Origin: Cavenderia fasciculata
Lineage: Eukaryota > Evosea > Eumycetozoa > Acytosteliales > Cavenderiaceae
DNA: 64,000 nt
Assembly: GCF_000203815.1 (NCBI RefSeq)
Contig: NW_004457718.1
Coordinates: 62,001-126,000 of the forward strand
Direction of reading: 5' to 3'
Shown: in pieces, positions 47,140-58,700 of the stretch
Layout of the letters: each line of letters begins with the position of its first letter
How positions within the stretch are numbered: the first letter of the stretch is position 1
Program-made: the position numbers and the translations under genes
Notes under the pieces: generated by a model
Seen by the model: the letters and a program-made list of their open reading frames with translations, nothing else
The model's database searches: none
Told to the model about the DNA's origin: nothing

Positions 47140-48045
47140 TTATTTTGGAATTGAAGTAAAAGGAGAATAATCTACATTACATTTACTCCAAGCCTTTAAA
47201 ACTGAACTTTCAGCAATTGATTTACATTTTGGATGATCTTCCAATGCTTTGATGGCACGTCTCTTTACACAATCTTGAAGATGATTATAAATACCTTTGT
47301 GTCCACGTGCAAACTCTTGTGCCAAATTACAATCACCAGATAGATTGGCAGCTCTAATCTCTGTACATGCAAGATGTTGACAATTGGTTGGATCCAAATC
47401 AACTCTGCACATATCATATGCATGTATCATTTCATGCATCACTGTATTTCTCATACTAGTATAAAATGTTGATACATTATTACATATTACAAGCTAAAAT
47501 AAATAATTAAATTAATAAATAGGTTGAAAAAGACATACTATAGTTTTGTACATGTCGACGACACATACACCAAGTTGATTATCATAATAACCAAAAGCAG
47601 GATCATCACATGGTCTACATCTAATTACAGGTGGTTTACAACCCAATCTAACCATCTCTTTGATTATATATTGTAATGGTTCATCTATAACAAAAATAAG
47701 AGTATTAAGACCGAGCAACAATAGATATGATATCAATCAATCTAACAACATACATTCATTTAAAGTTTTCAATACAGTCTTTTCACATTGTTCATTGTTT
47801 GGTTCAATAAATATACTATTACTATCTAATTTCTTGTCATTGTTATTGTTTTGTTGTTCTTCTTTTGAATAAAGTGTTATATGATTATAGGTTTGTTTGT
47901 CGTCGTCGTCTTGTAAATCTATATCATCTTTATCTATATTATCATTTACTATATTATTTATATTATTGTTGTTTTGATTATTATTATTATTATTGTTATT
48001 AACTATAGACTTTAGTCTTTCTCTTATATGATCTGCAATCGTCAT
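47140..48045 (-). CDS. atp23: mitochondrial inner-membrane metalloprotease ATP23
   Basis: Intermembrane-space protease and chaperone for assembly of ATP synthase subunit 6 in yeast. Minus-strand exons 47754-48045, 47539-47684, 47140-47493; 263 residues. After an Asn/Asp-rich leader (residues 15-85) the conserved core has LGCKPPVIRCRPCDDPAFGY, the zinc site TVMHEMIHAYD (HExxH), LACTEIRAANLSGDC and the Cys-rich end (CVKRRAIKALEDHPKC, KAWSKCNVDYSPF). Its Cys pattern fits oxidative folding in the intermembrane space. Homologues in animals are XRCC6BP1/KUB3. Confidence 0.93.
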
Positions 48046-48468
48046 CGTTGTTATCTCTGTCTGTATCTTTGCTTTAAGATCTTCAAGGAATTATGTGTCT
48101 CTCGTTCGTTTTTCACAAACACATCCCAATCAAGAAATTATATACAATATTAATTTTAATAAATATTAATTAGTTATTAAATTAATTCAACCAACCGTCA
48201 ACATTCAGTTTATTACATTAATCAAACAATTAAAAATAAAATAAATAAAATAAACAAAAAAGTTGTACTTTGGAATTTGATTGTTCAATTTGCTGCAGTG
48301 TCAAATAAAGGAGTAATAAAGAGTAGTTGATTCATTCACTATCATTTGCACTTAACTACGAGAATAACACATCCCCCCTTTTGTAAATAGTTGATTTGAT
48401 AGATAACACTCGCTTCTTTGTTATTGATATAATAAAGAGTAGATAATAGAAGAAGAAGAAGAAGAAAC
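48046..48468. promoter_or_regulatory. shared divergent promoter ATP23 / CPSF30
   Basis: 423 bp between two start codons facing apart; AT-rich, with an AAGAAG purine tract just before the CPSF30 ATG (48450-48466). No specific site assigned. Confidence 0.45.
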
Positions 48469-49593
48469 ATGTTGGATGGTGAAGTAGATACGATATCATT
48501 GAAATTGGTATTCGACTTTGAACCATATGTAACTGAAAAGAATGAAATAGAAGTTGATGAAGAAGATAAGGGTATGTATTACAACAATCAGATGAAGTTG
48601 TACACGTACAAGAGCCATATATTAACACATGTACATCCTATATAGACAACTCTGGTGAAATATGTAGATTCTTTTTAAAAGGAAATTGTACAAAGGGACC
48701 TGATTGTCCGTTTAAACACACAAAGACTGAACATGCTGTCGTCTGTAAACATTGGCTTAGAGGTTTATGCAAGAAAGGTGATCTATGTGAATTTCTTCAT
48801 GAATATGATTTGGCAAAGATGCCTGAATGTTATTTCTTTTCAAAATATGGTAAGACAGATAGATAGATACATCAACCACACAACAACAACCGCTATCTTT
48901 TCTTTTACTGACACTTTTAATTTCTCTCTCTCTCTCTCAGGTGAATGTAATAATAAAGAATGTATGTACCTTCATTTAAATCCAGAGGAAAAGGTAATAG
49001 AATGTCCTTGGTACGCAAGAGGATTCTGTAAACATGGCCCAAAGTGTAGACATAAACATGTTAAAAAGTTGCTGTGCGAGAACTTTTATTTAGGGTTCTG
49101 TCCAGAGGGACCAAAATGTAAATATGGTCATCCAAAGTGGGAGGTGCCAAAAGAAGATTTAGAATCAAAACAAGATATCGAAAAACAACAACAGAGCAGA
49201 CTACAAAGTCAACAATACAATCAACAAATCATTTCAAATATTTCAAAACAAAAACAAATGTTGTTACAACAACAACAAGATCAAGAAAATGGTATAGGTG
49301 GTGAAGATAAAATGAATATAGATAATCAAAATAATAATGGTAATAGTAATATAAGTAATATGAATAGTGGTGCTGGATATACTCAAATGCTTGGACAACA
49401 ACATTCATATGGAGAAAGAGGTGGTAGAGGTGGTGGTGGAAGAGGTAGAGGTGGTGGACGAGGTAGAGGTGGTGGAAGAGGTAGAGGTGGTGGTGTTATG
49501 GGAGGTGGAGATCAAGGAGGAGGAGGTGGAGGATACCAAAATTTTAATCAAGCTCCTCCCCCTCAATTTAGTTATAATCAACACTATACATAA
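48469..49593 (+). CDS. CPSF30 (cleavage and polyadenylation factor, CCCH zinc fingers)
   Basis: Subunit of the mRNA 3'-end processing complex that reads AAUAAA. Exons 48469-48571, 48646-48849, 48941-49593; 319 residues. Five tandem CCCH fingers fill residues about 40-175: CRFFLKGNCTKGPDCPFKH, CKHWLRGLCKKGDLCEFLH, CYFFSKYGECNNKECMYLH, CPWYARGFCKHGPKCRHKH and CENFYLGFCPEGPKCKYGH. The N-terminal helix-like segment (LKLVFDFEP) is as in CPSF4. The tail has Gln/Asn stretches and a Gly-Arg-rich (RGG-type) repeat, which replaces the zinc knuckle of the human protein. Each finger boundary is intact. Confidence 0.93.
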
Positions 49594-49835
49594 CAAGAGA
49601 GCCACAACCAACTAAAATATTAATAATAATAAACTCAAAAAGAAAAAAAGACAAGAAAATAAACAACATTATTTATTCTTTTTTTTTTTTTGGTACTACC
49701 AAATAACAGCGTCAAACTTTGATGCTATATATCTGTTTCTCTTTTTTTATTAATCTTTTTTTAATTTTTGCCATAGTCTGGAACCATTTTACATAAATAG
49801 CTCAAATATGGTCTTCTTGAGAAAAGAGAATTCTC

Positions 49836-50058
49836 TTACTTTTTTTTTTCAATCTCGTCGATATCGCCCTTGTTGATGTCAAACTTGTGTCCAACGGGAT
49901 GATCGATTTCATATTCCTCCTTTTCATGTGAAAGTTCTGGAATACCATATCCCTTTGGGTGTTGCTTTATTTCGTCTAAGAAAAATATTAAATTAATATT
50001 TTGAAAATATAAATATAAAATATACATATATACACAAAGACATACTTTTCTTATCCAT
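49836..50058 (-). CDS. 50-residue conserved-looking small protein, two exons
   Basis: Exon 1 50046-50058 (13 coding nt), intron 49976-50045 with GTATGT donor and TTAG acceptor, exon 2 49836-49975. The predicted chain begins MDKKNEIKQHPKGYGIPELS and is highly charged, ending EIEKKK, with no signal peptide or helix long enough for a membrane. The base composition of exon 2 is clearly coding-like compared with its flanks, and the splice signals are good. I do not recognise the family. Divergent from SWC5. Confidence 0.65.
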
Positions 50059-50496
50059 TTTTTAATGTTTGTCTGTTTGTTTGAAAGTAATGAATTAAAA
50101 TTACAACAAGTTTATTTTATAGTTTGTTGAAATGTAGAATTCATACTAAAATTAATATAAATTCAATTACCAATTCTTCCTTTTTAATACATTCATTGGT
50201 CTGTTGAATTCAACTAAAAATATGTTTTAGGGTTTTTTAACCAAAAAAGGAATAAAATTTTTATCTCTTTACCCTCAAATTAATTGAGACTGTTTCGAAA
50301 TGGTAATAGGGAATATTCAAAATAGAAAGATAATAAAAACTATTGAACTTCGTTTTTTTGAACCAATAGAATAATTTTAATAAAAAAAATAATTTTTTAA
50401 AAGTAATAATGACCTCCATCCTTCCCTCTTTTTTTTTTAGAATCGATTCGTAGTAATTTTAATATTCGATAAGATATAGGGTATTCCCATCAAGTT
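50059..50496. promoter_or_regulatory. divergent promoter region before SWC5
   Basis: 438 bp, strongly A/T homopolymeric, with a T8-CC-T8-like pyrimidine tract near 50415-50440. No coding sequence seen. Confidence 0.4.
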
Positions 50497-51516
50497 ATGG
50501 CAATAACCATTCAAACTAGAAGTAGAACAGTAAAGATTGATTCTGCACCAGAGGGAGGTTTCAGAGAAGAGGATCCCTCTGAAGATGAAGACTATGAACC
50601 AAGTGCTGGTGAAGAGGAATCTGAAGATGAACATGAAGAAGCAGAAGAACAAAAACGAAAGAGAAAGAAATCATCAACAACATCAAAAGATCAAACACAA
50701 AAGAAAACAAAGAATGATAATATAGATAACAACAAAGATGATGAACAACAAGATTCAAAGTCATCATCATCATCGTTTCAACAAGATTTAAAATCAAAGA
50801 GTTTAGATGAATTGATGCAACTTTCCTCATCTTCTTCATCATCGACTACAAAAGAATCGTCGTCACCAAATCAAAATAATAAGAAAGATTCTGAATCATC
50901 ATCATCATCATCCAATAAGGTTGCCGATACAACAACCAGTAGTACTACTAAAATCGAAGTTGTAGAGTTTGCTGGTGAAAAAATAGAGTAAGACTTGACA
51001 AAGATGATTATTATTATTATTATGCTACAACCCTATTGATACCAACTATCATCATTATTATTACTTATAGGAGAGTTGTAAATATTACGCCTGTCTCTCC
51101 CAAGAAGAGTTTTGCTCCTGCTAGGCCATTCTCTGCTCAGAAAAAGTATGAACTCTCTACAATATATTCTTTCTCCTATGATGATATCTATTGATGCAAA
51201 TAGATCATATACAAATATCTATAACAAATATCTGTATTGTCATACGACTTTAGATTACTTACCTTTCTTTTTGTTTTATGCAAGAGGGGCGTTAGATGGA
51301 ATATTATCAGGTCTATCTGGGAACAACAAACCAAAAAAATTATCGACTTTGGAGAAATCCCAACTCGATTGGGAAAAGTTCAAAGATACCAATGTCATGG
51401 AAAAGAATGATCTGGAGAAACAAAGTAAAAATGGTTATCTTGAAAAACAAGCATTCCTTCAGAGAACTGATGAAAACCTTTACAACACTGTTAAATCATT
51501 ACAAAAGAAACAATAG
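50497..51516 (+). CDS. SWC5/CFDP1 (BCNT domain), SWR1-type chromatin remodeller subunit
   Basis: Subunit of the complex that installs histone H2A.Z. Exons 50497-50987, 51071-51145, 51285-51516; 265 residues. The N-terminus carries an acidic region (residues 17-45, DEDYEPSAGEEESEDEHEE) that in the family binds H2A-H2B. The middle is Ser/Lys-rich and low in complexity. The C-terminal BCNT domain is clear: KKLSTLEKSQLDWEKFK, then GYLEKQAFLQRTDENLY. The acceptor of the second intron is CAAG at 51284; the next AG would break the frame. Confidence 0.88.
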
Positions 51517-52693
51517 TAATAGTAATAGTAGTAGGTAGAAGTAAGTAAAGATAAAAAAAAAATAACAAAAGGGAAAAGGTTGAAGGTTAATGGGTTTCCT
51601 CCATCCCCCAATAAAATATCCCCCAACAACAACCATCACACCATGCATGGTATCCAAAAGTAATCGGATTACCTTTGATGATATTCTTTTCAAACCCATA
51701 TTCGTCATTGTATTACTATTACGGATGATGAAGATAGTATCTTTGTGCGCACAAACCCTTTTATTGTTGTATTTTTACTTTTTTTATCGACATTTTAGCG
51801 ATAAATTTATAAAACCTAAAAAGTCTGAAAATTGGGTAGAGAGAAACACTTGGCCAATAGAGGTGTGGGGGGACAGGTAAAAAAATCTCACACCGATTTC
51901 TTTGGTATGCCTCGAACCTCGCCTCATCACTCCCAAACGACCGCTCTGACCTTTTTTTTTGTTTTTTTTTATATTTTTAATGTTCAACCCGATTTCGAGC
52001 TAACAAGTTCCCAACATTCATTAATACAAGAGAGAGTCTATTTAAAGTTTAGAATACACTCAACACTTTATCATAATCAAAGGTATATTATAACCCAACT
52101 TCCCCTCCCCTTCTAATATTATTTGTCCACAACCATCATCTTCATTTCCCATATTTTCCTACCCTTTTTTAAGGCATCATCTTCTTCTTCTTCGATGTTT
52201 TATTCGTTGTTTAAGGCCATGTCCCCTTTTTTTAATTTTTATCTTTACCATTTTCTTTTTTCAACCATGACCATTATTATTATCATTTGGTTCTACCATT
52301 TGTTGTTGATATTATTATTTACGAAAAGCGAACTCGGCATTTGGGCATCGCCACTATAGCCCATCTTAACCAACTTCTCGTTCTGGTATTGCGAAATGCT
52401 TGCCCATTATTTTCATCCTCCTCTGTCCTTTTGTGTGCCGACCCGTGGTCGGAAAAACAACAAACAAAAAAAATCCAAAGATTCTTCATCATCAAAGTCT
52501 CTTTGGTCAAAAAAAAAGGTCACCTTTCAACTAATCGATCCTCGCTTTTTTATTTCTTTCATTCTCTTTTTTATATTATCATCATCATCATTATATATTT
52601 ATATATCTATATATATTTATCTCTTTTTCTTTTATATTCTCTCTCTCTATAGATAGATTGATAAAAAAAAACATAAATAGATAAAAACAAAAA
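51517..52693. other. upstream region of the fused desaturase gene
   Basis: 1.2 kb. No protein gene recognised. Patches at about 51830-51950 and 52320-52450 are richer in G+C than the surroundings. The last 200 bp are T-rich with TATATATTTATAT elements and a CT repeat before the start codon. Confidence 0.4.
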
Positions 52694-55117
52694 ATGGGTA
52701 GCGGAAATACAGCCAAAACCTATCCACCGGTTTTATACAAGAAACTCAAACCAATTCGTAAATCACCAAAAGAGTTGCCTCAAGTCATTACTCTTGAACA
52801 AATTGTAGAATCACTTCCAAAGGAAGTATTTGAAAAGTCTGGATTCAAGTCTTTCTCGTCACTCTTTTTGACCATCCTTTTCATTGCATTATCCATTGTA
52901 TTTATGAACCATGTCCCATCATACCTTTATCCAATCGGTTGGTTCCTTGGTGGTGCTTCAATTACTGGTGTAAGTAAACTAAACAACAAAACAAAACAAT
53001 CAAACTTAAGTTTATTCTAATTTACTTTTTTTTTATTCCATTTCCATTCATTTGTTTCTTTTCTTTTTTTTTGTTTGTTTGTTTTTAGTTATTTGTAATT
53101 GGTAATGATTGTAATCACAAGTCATTTTCAAACTCTTCAACAATCAACAGTGTCGTTGGTACTATTGTTATGCTTCCACTTTTATATCCATTCCAATCTG
53201 TTAAAATTATTGATAGAATGTAAGTGTTGTTTGGAAACAAAATGCAATCATGTTAAAAAGTATTAATATATTATTTTCTTTTTTATCATTTCTTTTTATT
53301 TATTTTTATTTTTTAGTAATTTAAATAATAATATTAAATCAAATGCATCATTTATTAGAAACTGGGCAACAGGTAAATATTTTTGGTTAGTTAGTATTTG
53401 TAACTGGGCCGAAAACTATTTCAACGTTAAAAAAGTAGAAGACAAGGATGACAAGGCCAAAGCCTTTACCTCTATTGTATTGGTCTATGTGTTTGCCGGT
53501 ATCTTCTTCCCATTGATCCTCAAGTTCTTTGGTATCTCTGGATTCCTCAACTACTGGCTCGCACCATGGCTCATCTACCATTTCCTCGCCTCCACCTTTA
53601 CCTTGTTGCCACGTATCCCATTCTTTGATGAACGTGACAAAAAGTATTCCGTTCACATTACCTACCCCAAGTGGTTTGAATTTGTCGTCAAAGACATCAA
53701 CTTTACCTTGCCACGTCAAATTGCAGTCACCATCCCACATTACAATCTCCGCAAGGCCTATGACGCCTTTAAGAAGAACTGGGGTGAATACATCTTTGAA
53801 ATGCCATTCGAACATGAAATGCTCAAAGAGTTGATTACCCGTTCACAAAGTTTCTCAGAGGAAATCTTTTCGCCATTTGACAATCAACCCATTGCCAAGC
53901 CAACCAACCGTCGTTATGTTCCACCAACCTCTCAACGCAAGTCACGTACCGTTTCTGAGTTCCTCAAGGAAATCAACTGGCTCCACGCCAGTCTCCTCCT
54001 CACCACTCCAGTCATTGCCGTCTATGGTATGATGAGTGTATCACTCACTTGGAAGACATTTGTCTGGACCTTTATCTATTATCACATGACTGGTATGGGT
54101 ATCACCGTTGGTTACCATCGTCTCTACTCTCATCGTTCGTACAAGGCTACTCTCCCCATTCGTATTCTCCTCTTACTCTTTGGTGCCGGTGCCATTGAAG
54201 GATCGTGTCGTTGGTGGTCTCGTGATCATCGTGCTCATCACCGTTACACCGACACTGACAAGGACCCATATAGTGCTCACTCTGGATTCTTTTGGTCGCA
54301 CTTTGGTTGGTTGATGATGAAGCAAGATCCATCCAAGATTGGTCGTTCCAACATTGAAGATCTCAACGCCGACAAATGGGTCATGTGGCAACACCGCAAC
54401 TATCTCCCCATTGCCTTCTTTTTTGGTTTTGTTTTCCCAACACTCGTCGCTGGTTTGGGTTGGGACGATTGGATGGGTGGCTACTTTTATGCAGGTGTCC
54501 TCCGTCTCGTCACAGTCCACCACTCTACCTTTTTCGTAAACTCCTTGGCTCATTTCATCGGTGACACTCCCTACGACGACAACCACTCGCCCAAGGATTC
54601 AATCATCACGGCCATCTTGACGTTTGGTGAAGGTTACCACAACTTCCATCACGAGTTCCCAACCGACTATCGTAACGCCTACTCTACCTTTGGCTACGAC
54701 CCAAGTAAATGGGCCATCAAATTGATGGAGTTGCTCGGTCTCGTCTACGACCTCAACACATTCTCCAAAAATGAAATCCAAAAGGGTATGATCCAAATGC
54801 GTCAAAAGAACGTTGAACAACTCAAGCAAGTCATCCACTGGGGTACTGCCATTGAATCGTTGCCAGAAATGACCGAAGAAGATTTTGACGCTCAATGCAA
54901 ACAAGGCAAGAAATACATCATCATTGACAGTATCGTTCTCGACGTTGAAACCTTTATCGACGAGCACCCAGGTGGTGTTTCATACATAAAGATGGGTCTC
55001 GGTAAAGATGCCACTAAAATGTTTAGAGGTGAAGTCTATGGTCATTCAAATGCTGCAAATAATCTTATCAGTCAATTTAGAATTGCTAGATTCATTTCAA
55101 AAGAAAAAAATAATTAG
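52694..55117 (+). CDS. fused desaturase: inactive DesA-like domain + delta-9 desaturase + cytochrome b5
   Basis: Exons 52694-52969, 53089-53219, 53317-55117; 735 residues. Residues about 1-300 align with cyanobacterial/plastid delta-12 desaturases (DesA/FAD6): GASITGLFVIGNDCNHKSFS, IVMLPLLYPFQS, YWLAPWLIYHFLASTFT, YPKWFEFVVKDINFTLPRQI, IPHYNLRKAYDAFKKNWGEY. Its histidine boxes are gone: HDCGH reads NDCNH, the second box region (about 136-142) has no His, and the third reads TLPRQ. Residues about 350-610 are an intact delta-9 acyl-CoA desaturase with HRLYSH (403), DHRAHH (439) and HNFHH (577). Residues about 655-732 are a cytochrome b5 domain with both haem His (HPGG 686, YGHSN 712). Hydrophobic segments indicate an ER membrane protein. 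The second half should introduce the delta-9 double bond; the first half can only be structural or regulatory. Confidence 0.92.
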
Positions 55118-55415
55118 GAAAAAAAAAACAAACAAACAAAAAATAACTCTTTTTTTACTTCTATCTCTTTACAACACCCTTATAATTTAATTAGTTTTAA
55201 TTAAAATTATCACCATATTTCAAATAAATTCAAATCTATTTTTTCATTCTCTTTTGTTGTAGTAGTCCAATCAAATCAAAGATTGGAAAAACTACTTCAT
55301 TATTATTAAAAAATCAAAATCACAATAATTAATTTAATTATGTTGGATTTATTATTATTAGTTTTGTACAAAAGCATATGTCTATATTAAACATATTGGA
55401 TACTAGTAGTATCGA

Positions 55416-55768
55416 CTATTTTACATTGAGTGAATCAAGTAAATTTGAAAGGTTTTCAAGACTATCTCCAGAAGAGTTATCTCCATCCTGTAGTTGTGCA
55501 ATAATCTTTTCAATCAACATTGGTGGTAAATTCTTTTTAAGTAGAATCATCAATACATCTAAATATAGGAATAAATGGATTGGTTAATATATTATTTTTC
55601 TTGAATTCTGAATAAACATACCTTGGCTTATTTGAGGTTCTTTAAGATTACATTAAATAGGAATTGGTTTGTTAGAAATATATAAAGTTAGAATCAATTC
55701 ATTGAAGTGAGAGGAGTGGAGGGGAAAGATCTCTACATACTTTGAGGAACCGCAGAATTTGAAGACAT
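55416..55768 (-). CDS. 62-residue protein, three exons including an 18-nt microexon
   Basis: Minus-strand exons 55741-55768, 55622-55639 and 55416-55558, separated by introns with GTATGT donors and AG acceptors. The joined frame starts MSSNSAVPQKPQISQDVLMI and continues with an amphipathic helix (KKNLPPMLIEKIIAQLQDGD) and a Leu-rich end (SLENLSNLLDSLNVK). The whole reading frame exists only with these splices, all of which use the genome's usual signals. It may be a small subunit of a helical complex. I do not recognise the family, and transcript data would be needed to be sure of exon 2. Confidence 0.6.
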
Positions 55769-56280
55769 TTAGTATTATAATAGATAGATAGATAGAATAA
55801 TTAAATAAAGTTTTAATAGTACAATAAAAAATAACAAAAAGACTTTATACTCTAGATCAGAGGGCATATCTTCTCATTTTTTTAATAATTTGTGACTCCA
55901 ATTTATTAAATTTTTAATATTCTGATTGATTACCCAACCAAAAGAGATTTAATTATCTAATTCTATTTCTTATACATAACGTAACGTTTAGATGATCAGA
56001 TATAAAGAGAACAATGAAAAAATATCTCAAAGGCCATGATTAAAATTTTAATTGAAATCCTTAAGCGAGTCCCTCGGAGATTCTCCGACCTTCAATGGTG
56101 AACTCAAAGAATCCCAAAGCCCCTATGAAATGTCAATAACAATTTCTTTTATTTGTTCTTCTCCTTTTGTTTTGTTCATCTTAATCTTTCAACAAACCAA
56201 AGGTATAAAAAGACATTGATTCTCCTCCCCAATAATTATTTATTATTATTTATTCACTTATTTTTTTGAAAGTAAAAAGA
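55769..56280. promoter_or_regulatory. divergent promoter region before ceramidase
   Basis: 512 bp, AT-rich; a less AT-rich segment at 56060-56125 (CGAGTCCCTCGGAGATTCTC). GGTATAAAAAG at 56201-56211 is a good TATA-box candidate about 70 bp before the ceramidase ATG. Confidence 0.5.
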
Positions 56281-57041
56281 ATGAACATCAAGACTTATAC
56301 ATTATTTATTTTTTTATTATTATTCATTGCTATACAACAGATAGAATCAAAAAATGAACAACCAATTAAAATAGATAATCATCAACAACAACAACAATTG
56401 TTGGATGATTCAAATTATGAACTTGGTGTTGGTATATGGGATGTTACTGGTCCTGCTGCTGAAAGTATGTTAAAGTAAAACATATATCACAACAACATTA
56501 TTATTATTATCTATCAACTCAATCCTAATCATCTCTTTTTTATTCTCTCTTGCTAGCTGGAATGATGGGATATGCACAACCAGGACAGATAACAGAAGGA
56601 ATTCACTTTAGATTAAGAGCACGTGCTTTTGTATTTGTCGATGTCAATGGAAATAGAGCTGTCTATGTTAGTACCGATGCGTGTATGATATTCCAAGCTG
56701 TCAAGTTGAATGTCGTACAATTGTTACAAGATCATTTCGGACCTGATCTATATACATCTGATAATGTATTGTTGAGTGGAATACATACACATTCTGGTCC
56801 TGCTGGCTATTCAATGTATGCTCTCTATGGTATCACTGCTCTTGGTTTCTATAAGGAAAACTTTGACACTATTTGTAATGGTATAGTACAATCAATTATC
56901 ATGGCTCACAATAATGTACAACCTGGTAGATTATTGGTTGAACAAAGTACTCTTTATAATACTAGTATAAAGTATGTAATATATTTTAAAAATATTGATT
57001 TTGAATCGTCATCAAATATTAACATTTACAATAAATGATTT

Positions 57042-57074
<33 letters not shown>

Positions 57075-58636
57075 TATCTAGTCGATCACCAAATGCATAT
57101 TTAAATAATCCAGAAGAAGAAAGATCACTTTATCAAGATGATACTGATAAGAATATTACAGTGATTAGATTAGAGAATGGACAAGGTGATGCAATAGGTG
57201 TAATCTCTTTGTTTTCTGTTCATTGTGTATCAATGAACAACACTAATCATTTGATTAGTGGAGATAACAAGGGTTATGCTTCATATATGTTTGAAAAGTA
57301 TATGAATGGAAATGACTCGTTGCCAGGTGTTGGTCCATTTGTCGCTGCATTTGGTCAATCCAATGAAGGTGATGTGTCACCAAATACGATGGGTCCCAAG
57401 TGTCCAGATGGGAGTCCATGTTCGTCCGATTCAACTTGCAATGGAAAGAATGAAGGATGTATTGCTCACGGTCCGGGAATAGACATGTTTGACAGTACAA
57501 AGATCATTGGTACCAACCAATTCCAAAAAACATTGGATATGTTAGAGTCTGCATCGACACTGGTTTCAGGTGCCATCCAGTATCGTCATACCTATCTCGC
57601 TATGACCAATTTGACAGTGTATCCACCATTTGTACAAGATCCAGTAACCACTTGTCGTCCAGCTATGGGATATGCCTTTGCTGCCGGTACAACCGATGGA
57701 CCTGGTGCTTTTGATTTCACTCAAAACGCAAATGACACACAAGGTAATCCATTCTGGAACTTTATCTCTGGGTTTATCGCCAAACCAACACAAGAACAAA
57801 GAGATTGCCAAGCACCAAAACCAATTCTACTCGATGTAGGTATGACCAAGCCATTGCCATGGATCCCAGATGTTGTACCAATTCAAATCATCACTATTGG
57901 TCAAATAGTTCTTTGTGCAGTGCCAGGTGAATTTACAACCATGTCTGGTCGTCGTCTTCGTAATACCATCACACAAATCATTGGTCAAGGTATTGATAAC
58001 CCAATCGTTCTTGTAGCAGGTCTCGCCAACACCTACACTGGGTACATTGCCACACCAGAAGAATATGATGTCCAAAGATTCGAAGGTGCTGCCACTGCAT
58101 TTGGCCCTAATACTCTTAATGCCTATTTACAAGAGTTTTCAAAGTTGGCTCAGTCAATTGTTGACAAGAAAGAGGTTTCAGCCGGTCCAACCCCACGAAA
58201 CATGACTGGACATACATTCTTTTTCCTTCCACCAGTGATTGTTGATGAAGCACCCAATGGACAATTTGGAAAGGTGTTGCAAGATGTAGAGTCTAGCTAC
58301 TCTGTCGGTGATACAGTAACAGTCTCTTTTTATGGTGCCAACCCACGTAACAACTTTATGACCCAGTCAACCTTTTTGACAGTTGACATGTTACAATCTG
58401 ACAATACAACCTGGAGGACTATTCTTGTTGATGGCGATTGGGATACTAGATTCTATTGGAAGATGCATAATCTTGTACAATCAGCCATCACCATTGAATG
58501 GATTATAGACCCATCATGGAATTACCAACCAGGTACCTATCGTATAACACATTCTGGATATGCAAAACCATCAATGTTTTCAGATAAACTTGTTCCCTAT
58601 TCTGGTCAATCAAGTGAATTTCAAATTACCAATTAA
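56281..58636 (+). CDS. neutral ceramidase
   Basis: Secreted or surface hydrolase that splits ceramide into sphingosine and fatty acid. Exons 56281-56464, 56557-56971, 57082-58636; 717 residues. A signal peptide (residues 1-22, TLFIFLLLFIAI) precedes a short poly-Gln linker. Family motifs: GVGIWDVTGPAAE, MMGYAQPGQITEGIHFRLRA, GIHTHSGP (zinc His), FSVHCVSMNNTN (zinc His), FGQSNEGDVSPN (nucleophile Ser), VPGEFTTMSGRRLR (zinc Glu) and LANTYTGYIATPEEY (zinc Tyr), then the C-terminal beta domain. All catalytic residues appear present. The ATG at 56281 is used; the preceding in-frame codons are not ATG. D. discoideum has two such genes (dcd2A, dcd2B); which one this matches is not decided. Confidence 0.94.
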
Positions 58637-58700
58637 TTTAATAAACAAAAAATTATTATTATAATTGATGAATATTGGGAATATTTATTTATTTATTTAT

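Noticed and set aside
51587-51596. Match to the Dictyostelium upstream sequence element (minus strand AACCCATTAA) used by small RNA genes
   Set aside because: The expected RNA start would fall in the SWC5 3' end, where I see no structured RNA; one short match is expected by chance.
54173-54586. Long antisense frames within the desaturase gene
   Set aside because: They mirror the conserved desaturase codons and have no start context or family features.
57255-58075. Antisense frames within the ceramidase gene
   Set aside because: Same reason: the sense strand encodes all conserved ceramidase motifs.
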